From NCBI RefSeq assembly GCF_004295125.1, contig NZ_CP036170.1, forward strand, positions 2,482,501 through 2,546,500: a DNA stretch of 64,000 nucleotides, given 5' to 3'. Positions 10,695-19,312 of this stretch are shown in pieces. The notes under the pieces were generated by a model, which was given only the letters and a program-made list of their open reading frames with translations, was not told where the DNA came from and made no database searches. The stretch comes from [Clostridium] scindens ATCC 35704. Its GTDB lineage: Bacteria > Bacillota > Clostridia > Lachnospirales > Lachnospiraceae. Made by a program: the position numbers and the translations under genes. The stretch's first letter is position 1. Each line of letters opens with the position of its first letter.

Positions 10695-10753
10695 TTCGCA
10701 AAATTACAAGTCCTATAATGAAATACAAATTGACAACGAAAGGTCGTGATTAA

Positions 10754-11365
10754 ATGAGCAGAATCTTATGCCCGGAATGTGGCACAAAAATATCTGATAA
10801 GGCTACTAAGTGCCCGTATTGTGGTTTTCAGAGCGCTGATCCAAAGCGGCCTATTAGCGAACAGGATAAATACGAGGTGGTACCAATCTTTGAATACGAC
10901 ATCGAAGAGTGGAAGCCTAACCGCGGAGAATTAAGTGTTATTTCTTATGAAGATAACAAAAGCCTTATTCAGTATTTTGGCAAATGGGAAAACATACAGG
11001 CAAAACTTCCGGCTATTGCTGAAGTGATAGGAGCAATGGCTGGTAAGGATCATATTATGATCGCAAAGATGGATTCTTATGTTAAGGATCTGATTGATAA
11101 AGGAATCTACCGGTTTACGATAGATAAACAAGGAGAAATTCTTCCTACAATTCGTGACGCAGATGGCTTCGTGAAGCAGGTACGCCTTGAGGATATGGCG
11201 CTAACGCCTAATCTCACGCAGTCCTTAAACAATCTGTCAACACATGCGGTTATGGCACAGATCCTTGACGAAATAGAATATGTTGGTGATGCCATCAGAG
11301 AAATACACGTTGAGCTTCAGAATGACCGACTTGCGATGGCCGAAGGCGCAAGTGGTGTGGTATAA
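10754..11365 (+). CDS. Zinc-ribbon protein, probably truncated at its C terminus by the IS3 element
   Basis: The N terminus is a clear zinc ribbon with two CxxC pairs (CPECG and CPYCG) within the first 25 residues. The remaining ~180 residues are soluble and unrecognised. The stop codon ends only four bases before the left inverted repeat of the IS3 element. On the far side of the element an open frame encodes a hydrophobic segment and a Gly-rich tail, so the original protein probably had a C-terminal membrane anchor. A TATAAT-like box around 10710 and a poor RBS precede it, so it may have its own promoter. Confidence 0.6.
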   Translation: MSRILCPECGTKISDKATKCPYCGFQSADPKRPISEQDKYEVVPIFEYDIEEWKPNRGELSVISYEDNKSLIQYFGKWENIQAKLPAIAEVIGAMAGKDHIMIAKMDSYVKDLIDKGIYRFTIDKQGEILPTIRDADGFVKQVRLEDMALTPNLTQSLNNLSTHAVMAQILDEIEYVGDAIREIHVELQNDRLAMAEGASGVV

Positions 11366-11429
11366 AAAAGTTGACAGCTTATTCTCAAGGATTTCATAAT
11401 AAAACCAAGAGAATAAGGAGGTATTTAAA

Positions 11430-11762
11430 GTGGCACGTAAATATGACCATGAATACAAAGTACAGGCAGTAAAACTTGCCAAAGAAATCGGTGGCGCTAA
11501 GGCAGGTAAAGAACTAGGAATCCCTGAAGGAACCATGCATACATGGCTGAAAGCCGTAAGAGCTGGTAAGTTGGATATTGGGGAAGGTTCTCATACCCCT
11601 GCCAGCGCAATGAGCCTGTCAGAAGAGATTACCATGCTGCGTAAGCGGGTTAAGGAGCAGGATAAAGAAATCCGCCGCCTGAAGGAAGAAAACGAATTTT
11701 TGGAGGAAGCCAGTGCTTTTTTCGCCGCCAGCCGTCGGAAGTCAGCAAAAACCAGAGAATGA
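11430..11762 (+). CDS. IS3-family transposase OrfA
   Basis: The 110-residue protein has an N-terminal helix-turn-helix of the IS3/IS911 OrfA type (EYKVQAVKLAKEIGG, then GIPEGTMHTWLKA) and a leucine-zipper-like C terminus (ITMLRKRVKEQDKEIRRLKE) used for multimerisation. AAGGAGG precedes the ATG. The last codons overlap the start of orfB (ATGA), so OrfB may be made by coupled reinitiation, by -1 frameshifting, or both. In the family OrfA binds the element ends. Confidence 0.9.
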   Translation: MARKYDHEYKVQAVKLAKEIGGAKAGKELGIPEGTMHTWLKAVRAGKLDIGEGSHTPASAMSLSEEITMLRKRVKEQDKEIRRLKEENEFLEEASAFFAASRRKSAKTRE

Positions 11763-12667
11763 TCTTTCTGGCTTTGAAAACAGAGGACGGCAGGATGACC
11801 GGGAAAATTTCATTTTACTGCCGGATGCTTGGTGTCAGTCGGCAAGGCTTCTATAAATATCTTGCAAACAAAGACCGTCCCTGGAAGTACCAGGATCTGG
11901 CGGATGCCATGAAAGAGATTGCCAGCGAGGATGAATGTAACGATACTTACGGACGGCTCCGAATGTATCAGGCGCCGTGCCTGAAGCAGCCGGAGGGAGT
12001 ATCAATTCCCAGCGAGAGAACCGTATACCGGGTTATGGAGCAGATTGGCCTGAGCCATCGGCCAAAGCGAAAACCGAACGGAATTACAAAGGCAGACCGG
12101 GAGGCTATGAAATCGGATGATTTGCTGAAGCGGGATTTTCATTCAGATGCCCCATTGAAAAAATGTATTACAGATATCACGGAGATCCCGGCATCCAATG
12201 GGAAACTGTATGTATCTGCGATTTTCGACTGCTTTGATCTTAGTGTCCTTGGTCTGGCAATGGAAACAACCATGAAAGCAGATCTGTGTATCCATACACT
12301 GGAAAGCGCCCTGACTGCTTATCCTGCACTGGAAGGCGCGATCATCCACAGTGACCGTGGAACCCAGTATACCAGTGAGGCCTACCGCCAGACCATCCGG
12401 AAGTACCACATCCATCAAAGCATGAACAGTGCCGGAGGACGCTGCCATGATAATGCCCGCTGCGAGAGCATGTGGGCCAGAATGAAGACGGAACTTCTCT
12501 ACGGCCGTTATGACACAAAGCAGATGACGGTAGAGGAATTAAAAGTACTCATTTGGAGATATTTCCACAGTTACTGGAATAACCGGAGGATCTGCTCTGC
12601 CAATGGCGGGCTTCCTCCTATGATAAAACGCAGGAAGTATTATGAGGATTTGGAACTGGCAGCATAG
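11759..12667 (+). CDS. IS3-family transposase OrfB, DDE catalytic subunit
   Basis: The 302-residue protein carries an HTH_21-like N-terminal segment and an rve integrase core. The DDE triad is visible in DITEIPAS, HSDRGTQYTS and the Glu of ARCESMWARMKTE, and the GGRCHDNA motif precedes the Glu. Length and motif spacing are those of an intact IS3 OrfB, so the element may still be active. The start overlaps orfA by four bases. Confidence 0.92.
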   Translation: MIFLALKTEDGRMTGKISFYCRMLGVSRQGFYKYLANKDRPWKYQDLADAMKEIASEDECNDTYGRLRMYQAPCLKQPEGVSIPSERTVYRVMEQIGLSHRPKRKPNGITKADREAMKSDDLLKRDFHSDAPLKKCITDITEIPASNGKLYVSAIFDCFDLSVLGLAMETTMKADLCIHTLESALTAYPALEGAIIHSDRGTQYTSEAYRQTIRKYHIHQSMNSAGGRCHDNARCESMWARMKTELLYGRYDTKQMTVEELKVLIWRYFHSYWNNRRICSANGGLPPMIKRRKYYEDLELAA

Positions 12668-12698
12668 TCAGTGATATCCTTGAGAAAAATGTGTCAAC

Positions 12699-12772
12699 TA
12701 ATATTGACAATATCAGTCGCGCTCTTTATTGTGACAAAAGGCAAGCATGGTGGTGGTGGCAACAAAGCCTGA
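12699..12772 (+). pseudogene. Likely 3' remnant of the zinc-ribbon gene, right of the IS3
   Basis: Directly after the right inverted repeat a frame reads LILTISVALFIVTKGKHG followed by a Gly/Asn/Lys/Ala tail, then TGA at 12770-12772. This has the form of a single hydrophobic helix plus a basic, Gly-rich tail, which suits the missing end of the zinc-ribbon gene whose frame stops four bases before the element. The link is inferred: no target duplication confirms it. Confidence 0.4.
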
Positions 12773-13391
12773 ATCAAGGTTGAGGCTATGGCAGCGGCTA
12801 CAGCTTATTGGCCACTCAACCACTGTGGCAGGTCGAGGCGATAGGCAGATATGTGAAATCGCATATTATAGGTAAGAGAGCAGTTTTCGACTTGTTCCCG
12901 TGAACGGTCAAAGTGGCTTATTGATAAGTTCTCGTGAACCGAAAATGCCCTTGACCAGTTCCCGATTACAAACGGAGCCGTTTTTCGGTAGTAAGGGGTA
13001 ACTGGTCGATATGCAGACATCAAGATGGAGCAATCGTGCCATGTGGAGACGGTAGTATTGATGTCACGGACTGAAAAAAAAGGAACTGAAAAAGTGTAGG
13101 AAACAAGGGATTTCCGGGAGTCGGGGCCTGTCAGAGGATAGGTTCTGGTTCCCGGATTTTTTCATTTTATGGGTAAGTGGGAATTGGTCTACTATGGAAA
13201 ATGGCGGAGAGTTGAGTGGATAGGATAGATATTGGGTATGTTGTGGAGACAGGATTGTTAACAAATGCAGGTTGAGTGGATAGAATGATTGTAAAAAGGC
13301 TAGTTATCATGTAAAATATGAATACAGATGTTAGTTAGCCTATGCTGATAGGCTGTTAGAAAAGATTACCTATTTGTAGAGGAGATGAGGT
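12773..13391. other. Gene-free interval with short palindromes and the left cassette repeat
   Basis: About 620 bases contain no convincing gene. Two copies of the palindrome GTTC-N4-GAAC occur at 12894-12905 and 12928-12939, with a degenerate third at 12958. They could be operator sites or decayed repeats. From 13040 the interval is the left copy of the direct repeat that recurs at 16145. The last ~130 bases are AT-rich and end in AGGAG, the RBS of the recombinase. An antisense frame at 12805-13023 has no supporting signals. Confidence 0.5.
13040..13219 (+). repeat. Direct repeat, left copy, flanking the recombinase/nuclease cassette
   Basis: This ~180-bp segment recurs in the same orientation at 16145-16325. 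Bases 13147-13219 are identical over 73 bp to 16253-16325; the outer part is similar with scattered differences (both begin CATGTGGAG and share GTAGTATTGATGTCA). Beyond the repeat both copies also contain an AGGATTGTTAA word. The two copies bracket a serine recombinase gene and an ATPase/TOPRIM nuclease gene, as expected if the cassette arrived or can leave by recombination between them. Confidence 0.85.
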
Positions 13392-14318
13392 ATGGACAAT
13401 TTAAAAAAAGTTCATTTCATACCACCTAAACCACAGAAACGGGACAAGCGCGTCGGAATATATTGTCGTGTTAGTACGAAGAGTTTAGAGCAGCTACAAA
13501 GTTTGGCTGCACAAGTATCACATTTAACAAAAATAACGGCGGCTACACCGCAATGGCTTCTTGCGGATGTGTATATAGATATTTCTTCTAGCAAAACAGG
13601 TTCTTCGCGCAAGGAATTTAACCGTATGCTGGATGACTGTACATCTCATAAACTAGATATTATTTTTACAAAAAGCATCAGCCGTTTTGGAAGAGATACT
13701 GTCGAAACCATGGAAGCATTGAGTAAATTAAAAAGTGCTGGTGTTCGTGTAATATTTGAGCAGGAAGAACTTGATACGGCAAACACAGATAGTGACTTAA
13801 TGATTTCAATTATTGAATCTTTTGCACAAGCGGAAAATGAGTCTCGCAGTGAAAATATAAAATGGGGCATTAAGCAGGGAGCAGCTTCAGGAACTTCGAA
13901 ATTATATGATAGAAAGTGTTATGGGTATAAACATAATGAAGATGGCAAGTTAATCATTGATGAAGAAACAGCAGAAAATGTAAAAATCATATTTGACTTG
14001 TATTTGAGAGGACAAAGTGTATTGGGTATTATCAAAGAACTTGAGAAACGGAAAATCCCTTCTCCTACAGGGAAGGAGAAATGGTGTAAGAGAACAATAG
14101 ATGTCATGCTGAGTAATGAGAAATACACAGGGGATGTTCGACTATTGAAAACTGGTAAAAGCAAAGTACATTATTTAGCAACGGATAATAATCCGGCGAT
14201 AATATCAAAAGAAGTTTTTGAGGCAGTGCAGGTTGAGAAAGCTCGTAGGAGCAATGTGATGAAAGATGAAAATGGTAGCCAGAGAAAAAATCAAAAGTAC
14301 AGTTCAAAGAGTAGATGA
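13392..14318 (+). CDS. Serine recombinase, apparently truncated
   Basis: The 308-residue protein has a resolvase/invertase catalytic domain: GIYCRVSTKS with S28 as the likely nucleophile, FTKSISRFGRD, and an ENESRSENI helix. A Recombinase domain follows (GYKHNEDGKLIIDEETAENVK). It ends at KYSSKSR, about where larger family members enter their zinc-ribbon and coiled-coil domain, so it is some 200 residues shorter than full-length large serine recombinases. It may be inactive or work in trans with a partner. Start ATG 13392 follows AGGAG. It lies just inside the left direct repeat and 49 bases before the nuclease gene. Confidence 0.85.
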   Translation: MDNLKKVHFIPPKPQKRDKRVGIYCRVSTKSLEQLQSLAAQVSHLTKITAATPQWLLADVYIDISSSKTGSSRKEFNRMLDDCTSHKLDIIFTKSISRFGRDTVETMEALSKLKSAGVRVIFEQEELDTANTDSDLMISIIESFAQAENESRSENIKWGIKQGAASGTSKLYDRKCYGYKHNEDGKLIIDEETAENVKIIFDLYLRGQSVLGIIKELEKRKIPSPTGKEKWCKRTIDVMLSNEKYTGDVRLLKTGKSKVHYLATDNNPAIISKEVFEAVQVEKARRSNVMKDENGSQRKNQKYSSKSR

Positions 14319-14367
14319 TTATCGGTTATGTAAATGATAAGAAACAAATGACAATCAGGAGGAGATT

Positions 14368-16002
14368 ATGAGTACAGAGTTTGAAGATACTGGTAAAAAC
14401 GTAGTAAAAAAACCTCAAGTTTTTTTGAAGAGTGTCACATTTAATGATGATGTTCAACTAATGCTTAAACAGAATAGTATTATCGTATTTACGGGTCCCA
14501 ATAATAGCGGTAAGAGTCAAGTATTAAAAGATATAGAATCTTGTTTAGATCAATCTAATCAAAAGCGTACTATTGTTATAAAAAGCTTTGAATGTGATTA
14601 TCAAGGTATGATTGACGAAACTACTTTTCTTAAGGAACGCTTTTTAGAAGATAAACAAGGCAATTATCAATTATATGAGGCAGGAAATGCTTTTGCGAGA
14701 GATACATTGCAGCAGTATTGGCATAATCATACGCTATACAGCGGGCTTTATAAATTATTTGTTAAGCGTCTTAGTACAGAAATTCGTTTGACTTCATCAA
14801 ATGCACTAAATAGACATAATCAACCTGAAAAACATCCTATATATAAATTGAATCAAAGTGAGACCCTTGCGCAGAAAATATCATATTTGTTTCGCCAAGC
14901 TTTTGATGTTGATTTAATTGTAAATCGAAATGAAATGCAAACTATTCCGTTACATATTGGAAAAGCTCCAGATAAGAAAGATTTTACGATCGATAGACAG
15001 GATGATTACTATAATCAAGTTGCTAAACTTCCAAAGCTTCAAGAGCAGGGGGATGGTATGCGTAGCTTTGCAAGTATTCTACTTGACACATTTACATCTG
15101 ATTACACCATTACTCTTATTGATGAACCAGAAGCTTTTTTGCATCCGCCACAGGCAAGAATGTTAGGGAAAATGCTTGCAAAAAATAATCCAAATAATCG
15201 ACAGTTGTTAGTATCCACTCACAGCGAGGATTTTCTTCAAGGTTTGCTTGATGCGGATAATGAAAATGTAACAGTGATTAGAATTAATCGCATAGACAAC
15301 ATTAATAAGATGAGTATCCTTCAAAACGATGAAATTAAAAAATTATGGGGAAATCCTCTCCTGCGTTATTCAAATATTTTAAGCGGTCTGTTTCATGAAA
15401 AAGTTGTTGTTTGTGAAAGCGACTATGATTGCTTATTTTATCAAGCAGTAATAGATGCAGTATATGAATATAGAGGAGAAACTGCCCCAGATGTGTTATT
15501 TACACATTGTGGAGGAAAGACACGAGTTAAAGATGTTGTAAGCGCATTGAAAGCGGTTAATGTTCCAGTAGTTGCTATTTGTGATTTTGACCTACTCAAT
15601 GCAAGTCAAAACTTTAAACCAATTGTCGCATCATTTGGACTGGATTGGAAAACTACATTATCTGCAGATATGAAAATTATTTATGATAGTATGAATGCAA
15701 AAAGCAGTGGCGAAAATGATGCATGGACTCAAATTAAGAAAATAGGAAAGGTTGGTTTTTCAGGTGATGCGCCGGCTGCATATGAAAGAGTAGAAGCTGT
15801 ATGCAAATCAGTAGGACTTTTTGTTGTTCCAGTCGGTGAAATGGAGTGTTTTGATAAAACCATCAATAAGGAAAAGAAAGATTGGGTTTATAATGTATTA
15901 GAAAAGTATAATTTGGCTGAGGAACCGAAACTTGAAGATGCACGAAAATTTGTACAATCGGTGGTAGATTATAAATCTTCCCCGGAAGTGGATCCGAAAT
16001 AA
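14368..16002 (+). CDS. OLD-family ATP-dependent nuclease (AAA ATPase plus TOPRIM)
   Basis: The 544-residue protein combines an ABC-type ATPase with a TOPRIM domain. Walker A is GPNNSGKS (K49), Walker B LIDEPEAFLHP (D252), and the switch His lies in STHSEDF near 284. The TOPRIM domain shows VVCESDYD (E350) and ICDFD (D406, D408). This is the OLD/GajA architecture, whose members cut DNA and often defend against phage. No UvrD-like GajB partner is adjacent, so it resembles a stand-alone (class 1) OLD protein. The gene is AT-rich and sits inside the direct repeats with the recombinase, which suggests it is the cargo of a mobile cassette. Confidence 0.8.
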   Translation: MSTEFEDTGKNVVKKPQVFLKSVTFNDDVQLMLKQNSIIVFTGPNNSGKSQVLKDIESCLDQSNQKRTIVIKSFECDYQGMIDETTFLKERFLEDKQGNYQLYEAGNAFARDTLQQYWHNHTLYSGLYKLFVKRLSTEIRLTSSNALNRHNQPEKHPIYKLNQSETLAQKISYLFRQAFDVDLIVNRNEMQTIPLHIGKAPDKKDFTIDRQDDYYNQVAKLPKLQEQGDGMRSFASILLDTFTSDYTITLIDEPEAFLHPPQARMLGKMLAKNNPNNRQLLVSTHSEDFLQGLLDADNENVTVIRINRIDNINKMSILQNDEIKKLWGNPLLRYSNILSGLFHEKVVVCESDYDCLFYQAVIDAVYEYRGETAPDVLFTHCGGKTRVKDVVSALKAVNVPVVAICDFDLLNASQNFKPIVASFGLDWKTTLSADMKIIYDSMNAKSSGENDAWTQIKKIGKVGFSGDAPAAYERVEAVCKSVGLFVVPVGEMECFDKTINKEKKDWVYNVLEKYNLAEEPKLEDARKFVQSVVDYKSSPEVDPK

Positions 16003-16144
16003 CTAATATGTTGATTTTAAATAACTTTTATTTGAAATAGCCCAATTAAAAAAGTATAGGTTGTTATATCAGAATGATTAAAAATGCTGTAAAATTAAGA
16101 GCTTTTCAAGCTATGAACATATTTCCTAGAATAGCCTAACTACT

Positions 16145-16325
16145 ACATGTGGAGTGCGTAGTATTGATGTCAAAAGTCAAAGGATAGAATAGCAAAAAAA
16201 TGTAGAAAACAAGGGATTTCCGGGAGTAGGGGCTTGTCAGAGGACAGGTTTCGGTTCCCGGATTTTTTCATTTTATGGGTAAGTGGGAATTGGTCTACTA
16301 TGGAAAATGGCGGAGAGTTGAGTGG
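16145..16325 (+). repeat. Direct repeat, right copy, flanking the recombinase/nuclease cassette
   Basis: This is the second copy of the segment at 13040-13219, with 73 identical bases at 16253-16325. Immediately right of it a shorter tandem repeat (TGTGGAGTTGACAGG, twice, 16345-16391) ends in AGGATTGTTAA, the same word that follows the left copy. The 16003-16144 spacer before it is AT-rich and holds no gene. The right copy ends about 200 bases before the MerR gene. Confidence 0.85.
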
Positions 16326-16471
16326 TTGATTTTGATATCGGGGGTGTGGAGTTGACAGGTTGGATAAATGGTATGTGGAGTTGACAGGATTGTTAAATCA
16401 TATAAAACTTGCAATTCTTTTTATATTCGATTAATATGCGACTACCTTGAAAATGCGTATGAAAAGTGCCG

Positions 16472-16502
16472 TTGACTTTTCCCTTGGGGCAAAGTTTATA
16501 CT
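16472..16502 (+). promoter_or_regulatory. MerR-type promoter with 19-bp spacer and operator dyad
   Basis: TTGACT (16472-16477) and TATACT (16497-16502) are separated by 19 bases, longer than the 17 of ordinary promoters but standard for promoters twisted open by MerR regulators. The spacer holds an imperfect dyad, CTTTTCCC-TTG-GGGCAAAG, matching at 14 of 19 positions. It lies 25 bases upstream of a MerR/GyrI-type gene, so autoregulation that includes the downstream hydrolase is the simplest reading. Confidence 0.7.
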
Positions 16503-16526
16503 GGTACTGGAAAGGAGGCCTATTAT

Positions 16527-17357
16527 ATGTTGACGATTGGAGAATTTTCGAGTATATGCCGAGTATCCACAAAAACACTTCGGTATTATGCAGAAATAGG
16601 ATTGATACTTCCAGAAGAAATCAATCCAGAAAATGGGTATCGTTATTATTCTATTAATCAGTTGGAGACGATGCTGTTTATTAATCGGCTGAAAGCGTAT
16701 CATTTTTCGTTGGAAGAGATTAAGGCAATTCTTGAGTCAGAGGAGGCAATGGATGACAAACTATATGCGGCTCTTAGTAAAAAGAAAAAAGAGATTTCAA
16801 TGCAAATGATGATGTATAAAAATATGTTGGAGCAGATAGATGCTGATATGTCCGCCATAAGAAAGGGCAAGTCGATTATGTCATATATGGAAGATATTGG
16901 TATAGAACTGGTGGAGGTGCCAAAGATGTATCTTCTGTCCATACGAAAGATGATTCAGGAACAGGATTTTCCTGCTGAGTATGGGTATTGCTTTGAAAAG
17001 CTGTTTAAGAAAATGAAGGAAAAGAACCTGACAGCATCCGCTCCACCAATGGTTTTATTTCATGGTGATGAATATAGTCCATTTGGACTGGATACAGAAT
17101 TTGCTGTCCCAATCAACGAGTATGCAACGGGAACAAGGGATTTTTATCCTGGACTTTGTTTGAAAACTGTTGTTCATGGTTCCTACTCTCAGCTCTCTTC
17201 TGTTTATGCGAAGCAAATTGAATGGGCAGAAAATGAAGGGTACGAAAATTGCAATGCACTTTATGAAGTTTATGTAACAAGTCCTTCGGAGGTTTTGCAG
17301 GAGAGCGATTTCATTACAGAGGTCTATTATCCAGTAAAAAAGATATTAAAAAAATAA
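16527..17357 (+). CDS. MerR regulator with GyrI-like effector domain (BmrR-like)
   Basis: The 276-residue protein begins with a MerR winged helix (TIGEFSSICRVSTKTLRYYAEIGL, then NGYRYYS), followed by the dimerisation coil around residues 80-120 and a GyrI-like ligand pocket (residues about 125-276, with QDFPAEYGYCFEKL and YEVYVTSP). In the family such proteins bind cationic drugs or other small molecules and activate their own long-spacer promoter, which is present here. A GGAGG RBS precedes the ATG. The next gene, a hydrolase, starts 46 bases downstream. Confidence 0.88.
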   Translation: MLTIGEFSSICRVSTKTLRYYAEIGLILPEEINPENGYRYYSINQLETMLFINRLKAYHFSLEEIKAILESEEAMDDKLYAALSKKKKEISMQMMMYKNMLEQIDADMSAIRKGKSIMSYMEDIGIELVEVPKMYLLSIRKMIQEQDFPAEYGYCFEKLFKKMKEKNLTASAPPMVLFHGDEYSPFGLDTEFAVPINEYATGTRDFYPGLCLKTVVHGSYSQLSSVYAKQIEWAENEGYENCNALYEVYVTSPSEVLQESDFITEVYYPVKKILKK

Positions 17358-17403
17358 AACAGAAAAAATGCGTCTACAAATAGGTTAAAGTAAAGGAGAT
17401 ATC

Positions 17404-18375
17404 ATGGATCAGAAAAGAATTAGAGAACTCGAACAAAAAATCAGCACTGATTATGGGAATACCACAGGCGTGGCGGTATTAAAAGAAGGAAAATTGGTAT
17501 ATGAAAAATATTTCAAGGGATGTACAAGAGAAAGCCAGGTTCATGTTTATTCTGTAACAAAAAGTATTATTTCAATACTGATTGGGATTGCAGTAGATAG
17601 AGGATATATCCAAAGTATTGATCAGAAAGTGCTGGATTTTTTCCCTGGATACATAGTAAGAAAGAGAGAAAACACCATCCAAAATATCACAGTCAAGGAT
17701 ATGCTGACAATGACAGCACCTTATAAGTATCGTTTTTTTGCTCCATATGTGAAATATTTTACTAGTGAGGATTGGGTGAAATTTTCTTTAGACCTGCTAG
17801 GGGGCCAGGGGAAGATCGGAACATTCCGATATGCACCTCTGATTGGTCCGGATATTTTTTCAGGAATATTAGTAAAAGCAACAGGGCAGTCGGTATTTGA
17901 GTTTGCAGATGAAAATTTATTTTCTCCATTAGAAATTCATGTAGAAGGAGATTTGATGTTTAAAAGCAAGGAGGATCAACTGGCATTTAATGAATCTATA
18001 GATACCAGCGGATGGGTACGGGACTCATTAGGGATTCATACAGCGGGTTGGGGACTTACACTTTCTCCTATGGATATGGCAAAAATTGGTCAGTTATATT
18101 TGAATAAAGGCATATGGAACGGAAAACGAATTGTATCAGAAAAGTGGGTGGAAGAAAGTACGAGAGAGCATAGCCGATGGAAGAAACATGATTTATCGTA
18201 TGGATATTTATGGTGGGTAAATGAAGATGGTTATGCAGCGATGGGGGATGGAGGAAATATAATTTATGTGAATACAAAAGATAAAATAGTTGTGTCATCT
18301 TCTGCGCTTTTTGTGCCAAAGGTAAGGGATAGGATAGATTTAATCAAAACATATATTGAACCAATATTTAGATAG
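17404..18375 (+). CDS. Serine hydrolase of the beta-lactamase / class C family
   Basis: The 323-residue protein has the SxxK motif SVTK near residue 52 and the class C-like fold signature HTAGWGLTLSPMDMAKIGQLYLNKG. No signal peptide is seen, so it is probably cytoplasmic and more likely an esterase or peptidase relative than a secreted antibiotic-degrading enzyme. It follows the MerR gene closely with AAAGGAG before the ATG, and is probably controlled by the upstream long-spacer promoter. The substrate is unknown. Confidence 0.8.
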   Translation: MDQKRIRELEQKISTDYGNTTGVAVLKEGKLVYEKYFKGCTRESQVHVYSVTKSIISILIGIAVDRGYIQSIDQKVLDFFPGYIVRKRENTIQNITVKDMLTMTAPYKYRFFAPYVKYFTSEDWVKFSLDLLGGQGKIGTFRYAPLIGPDIFSGILVKATGQSVFEFADENLFSPLEIHVEGDLMFKSKEDQLAFNESIDTSGWVRDSLGIHTAGWGLTLSPMDMAKIGQLYLNKGIWNGKRIVSEKWVEESTREHSRWKKHDLSYGYLWWVNEDGYAAMGDGGNIIYVNTKDKIVVSSSALFVPKVRDRIDLIKTYIEPIFR

Positions 18376-18483
18376 ACTGAGAATAAACTTGCTATTCAGG
18401 GCATTCTACGGTAAACTAAAAAACCCTATATTATAACACCAGACTTATAAAATATGACATAATGAGGGATGGAGGTGCGTTGA

Positions 18484-19236
18484 ATGAATACATATAAGAC
18501 AATAGACATAGCAAGGATAATCGGCATACATGTAAATACAGTACGCTTATATGAAAAATGCGGTTTAATTCCAAAACCAGAACGGTTAGGGAATGGTTAC
18601 CGGATATTTACTGATCTGCATATCGAACAATTTAGATTAGCGCGGGCGGCTCTCCAGGTGGAAGTTCTTCAAAATGGACTTCGTAAACAGGCGGTTGACA
18701 TTATTAAGGTTTCTGCTTTGGGGAATTATGAGAAAGCTATGGAATTGACCAGGCGATACATTGCTCAGATAGACATCGAAAAAGCCAATGCAGAAGAAGC
18801 GATACGGATTACCCATAGTATTTTATCGGGTATGAGTGAAAGCAATGTTGGAGTGCAGAGGACATATAGAAGAAAGGAAGCAGCAGATATATTAGGGGTA
18901 ACGATCGATACATTAAGAAATTGGGAGTTGAATGGTCTGTTTACCATCAAGCGAACTGAAAACAGATACCGGGTGTATACAGAAGAAGATATGCTTCGCT
19001 TGAAAATTATACGCTCTCTTCGTTGTGCAAACTATTCTCTCTCTGCTATTTTGAGAATGCTTCAGGCCTTATCGGATGATCCGCAAACTAATATCCAAAT
19101 AGCTATTAATACGCCAAAGGATGATGATGATATCATAAGGGCTTGCGATAAGCTATTGACTTCATTGAATGAGGCAAAAAACAATGCTTTTTATGTAACT
19201 TGTCAGATTGAGAAGATGAAAAAAATATCAGAATAA
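18484..19236 (+). CDS. MerR-family regulator with two MerR HTH domains
   Basis: The 250-residue protein contains two MerR-like DNA-binding modules: residues 1-70 (TIDIARIIGIHVNTVRLYEK, then NGYRIFTD) and residues about 125-195 (RRKEAADILGVTIDTLRNWE, then NRYRVYTEED), joined by a helical linker. Most MerR proteins have one such domain and gain the second by dimerisation. GGAGGTG precedes the ATG. An ABC exporter operon starts 76 bases downstream, so it is a likely local regulator of that transporter. Confidence 0.82.
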   Translation: MNTYKTIDIARIIGIHVNTVRLYEKCGLIPKPERLGNGYRIFTDLHIEQFRLARAALQVEVLQNGLRKQAVDIIKVSALGNYEKAMELTRRYIAQIDIEKANAEEAIRITHSILSGMSESNVGVQRTYRRKEAADILGVTIDTLRNWELNGLFTIKRTENRYRVYTEEDMLRLKIIRSLRCANYSLSAILRMLQALSDDPQTNIQIAINTPKDDDDIIRACDKLLTSLNEAKNNAFYVTCQIEKMKKISE

Positions 19237-19312
19237 AAACCCTACAGTTACCCACCATAGTTGGATTGGATGCTAATCTTTATTTCAGAATTAAAATAAG
19301 GAGGCATACGAA

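Larger units (their letters stand above)
11370..12698 (+). mobile_element. IS3-family insertion sequence (about 1.33 kb)
   Basis: Imperfect 23-bp terminal inverted repeats lie at 11370-11392 and 12676-12698, matching at 20 of 23 positions. Both outer ends begin GTTGACA and both inner ends finish TTCTCAAGGAT. Between them are the two overlapping frames typical of IS3 (orfA and orfB). No direct target duplication is evident: the left flank is an A-run and the right flank is TAATATT. The insertion may therefore be old, or one edge may have been altered. The element separates the zinc-ribbon gene from its presumed 3' remnant. Confidence 0.9.

Noticed and set aside
12805-13023. A 72-residue minus-strand frame in the gap after the IS3
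   Set aside because: No RBS, promoter or domain; it covers palindromic repeats and probably exists by chance.
13147-16325. The direct repeats as attachment sites of the main prophage
   Set aside because: They flank only the recombinase/nuclease pair and lie far to the left of all phage structural and replication genes.
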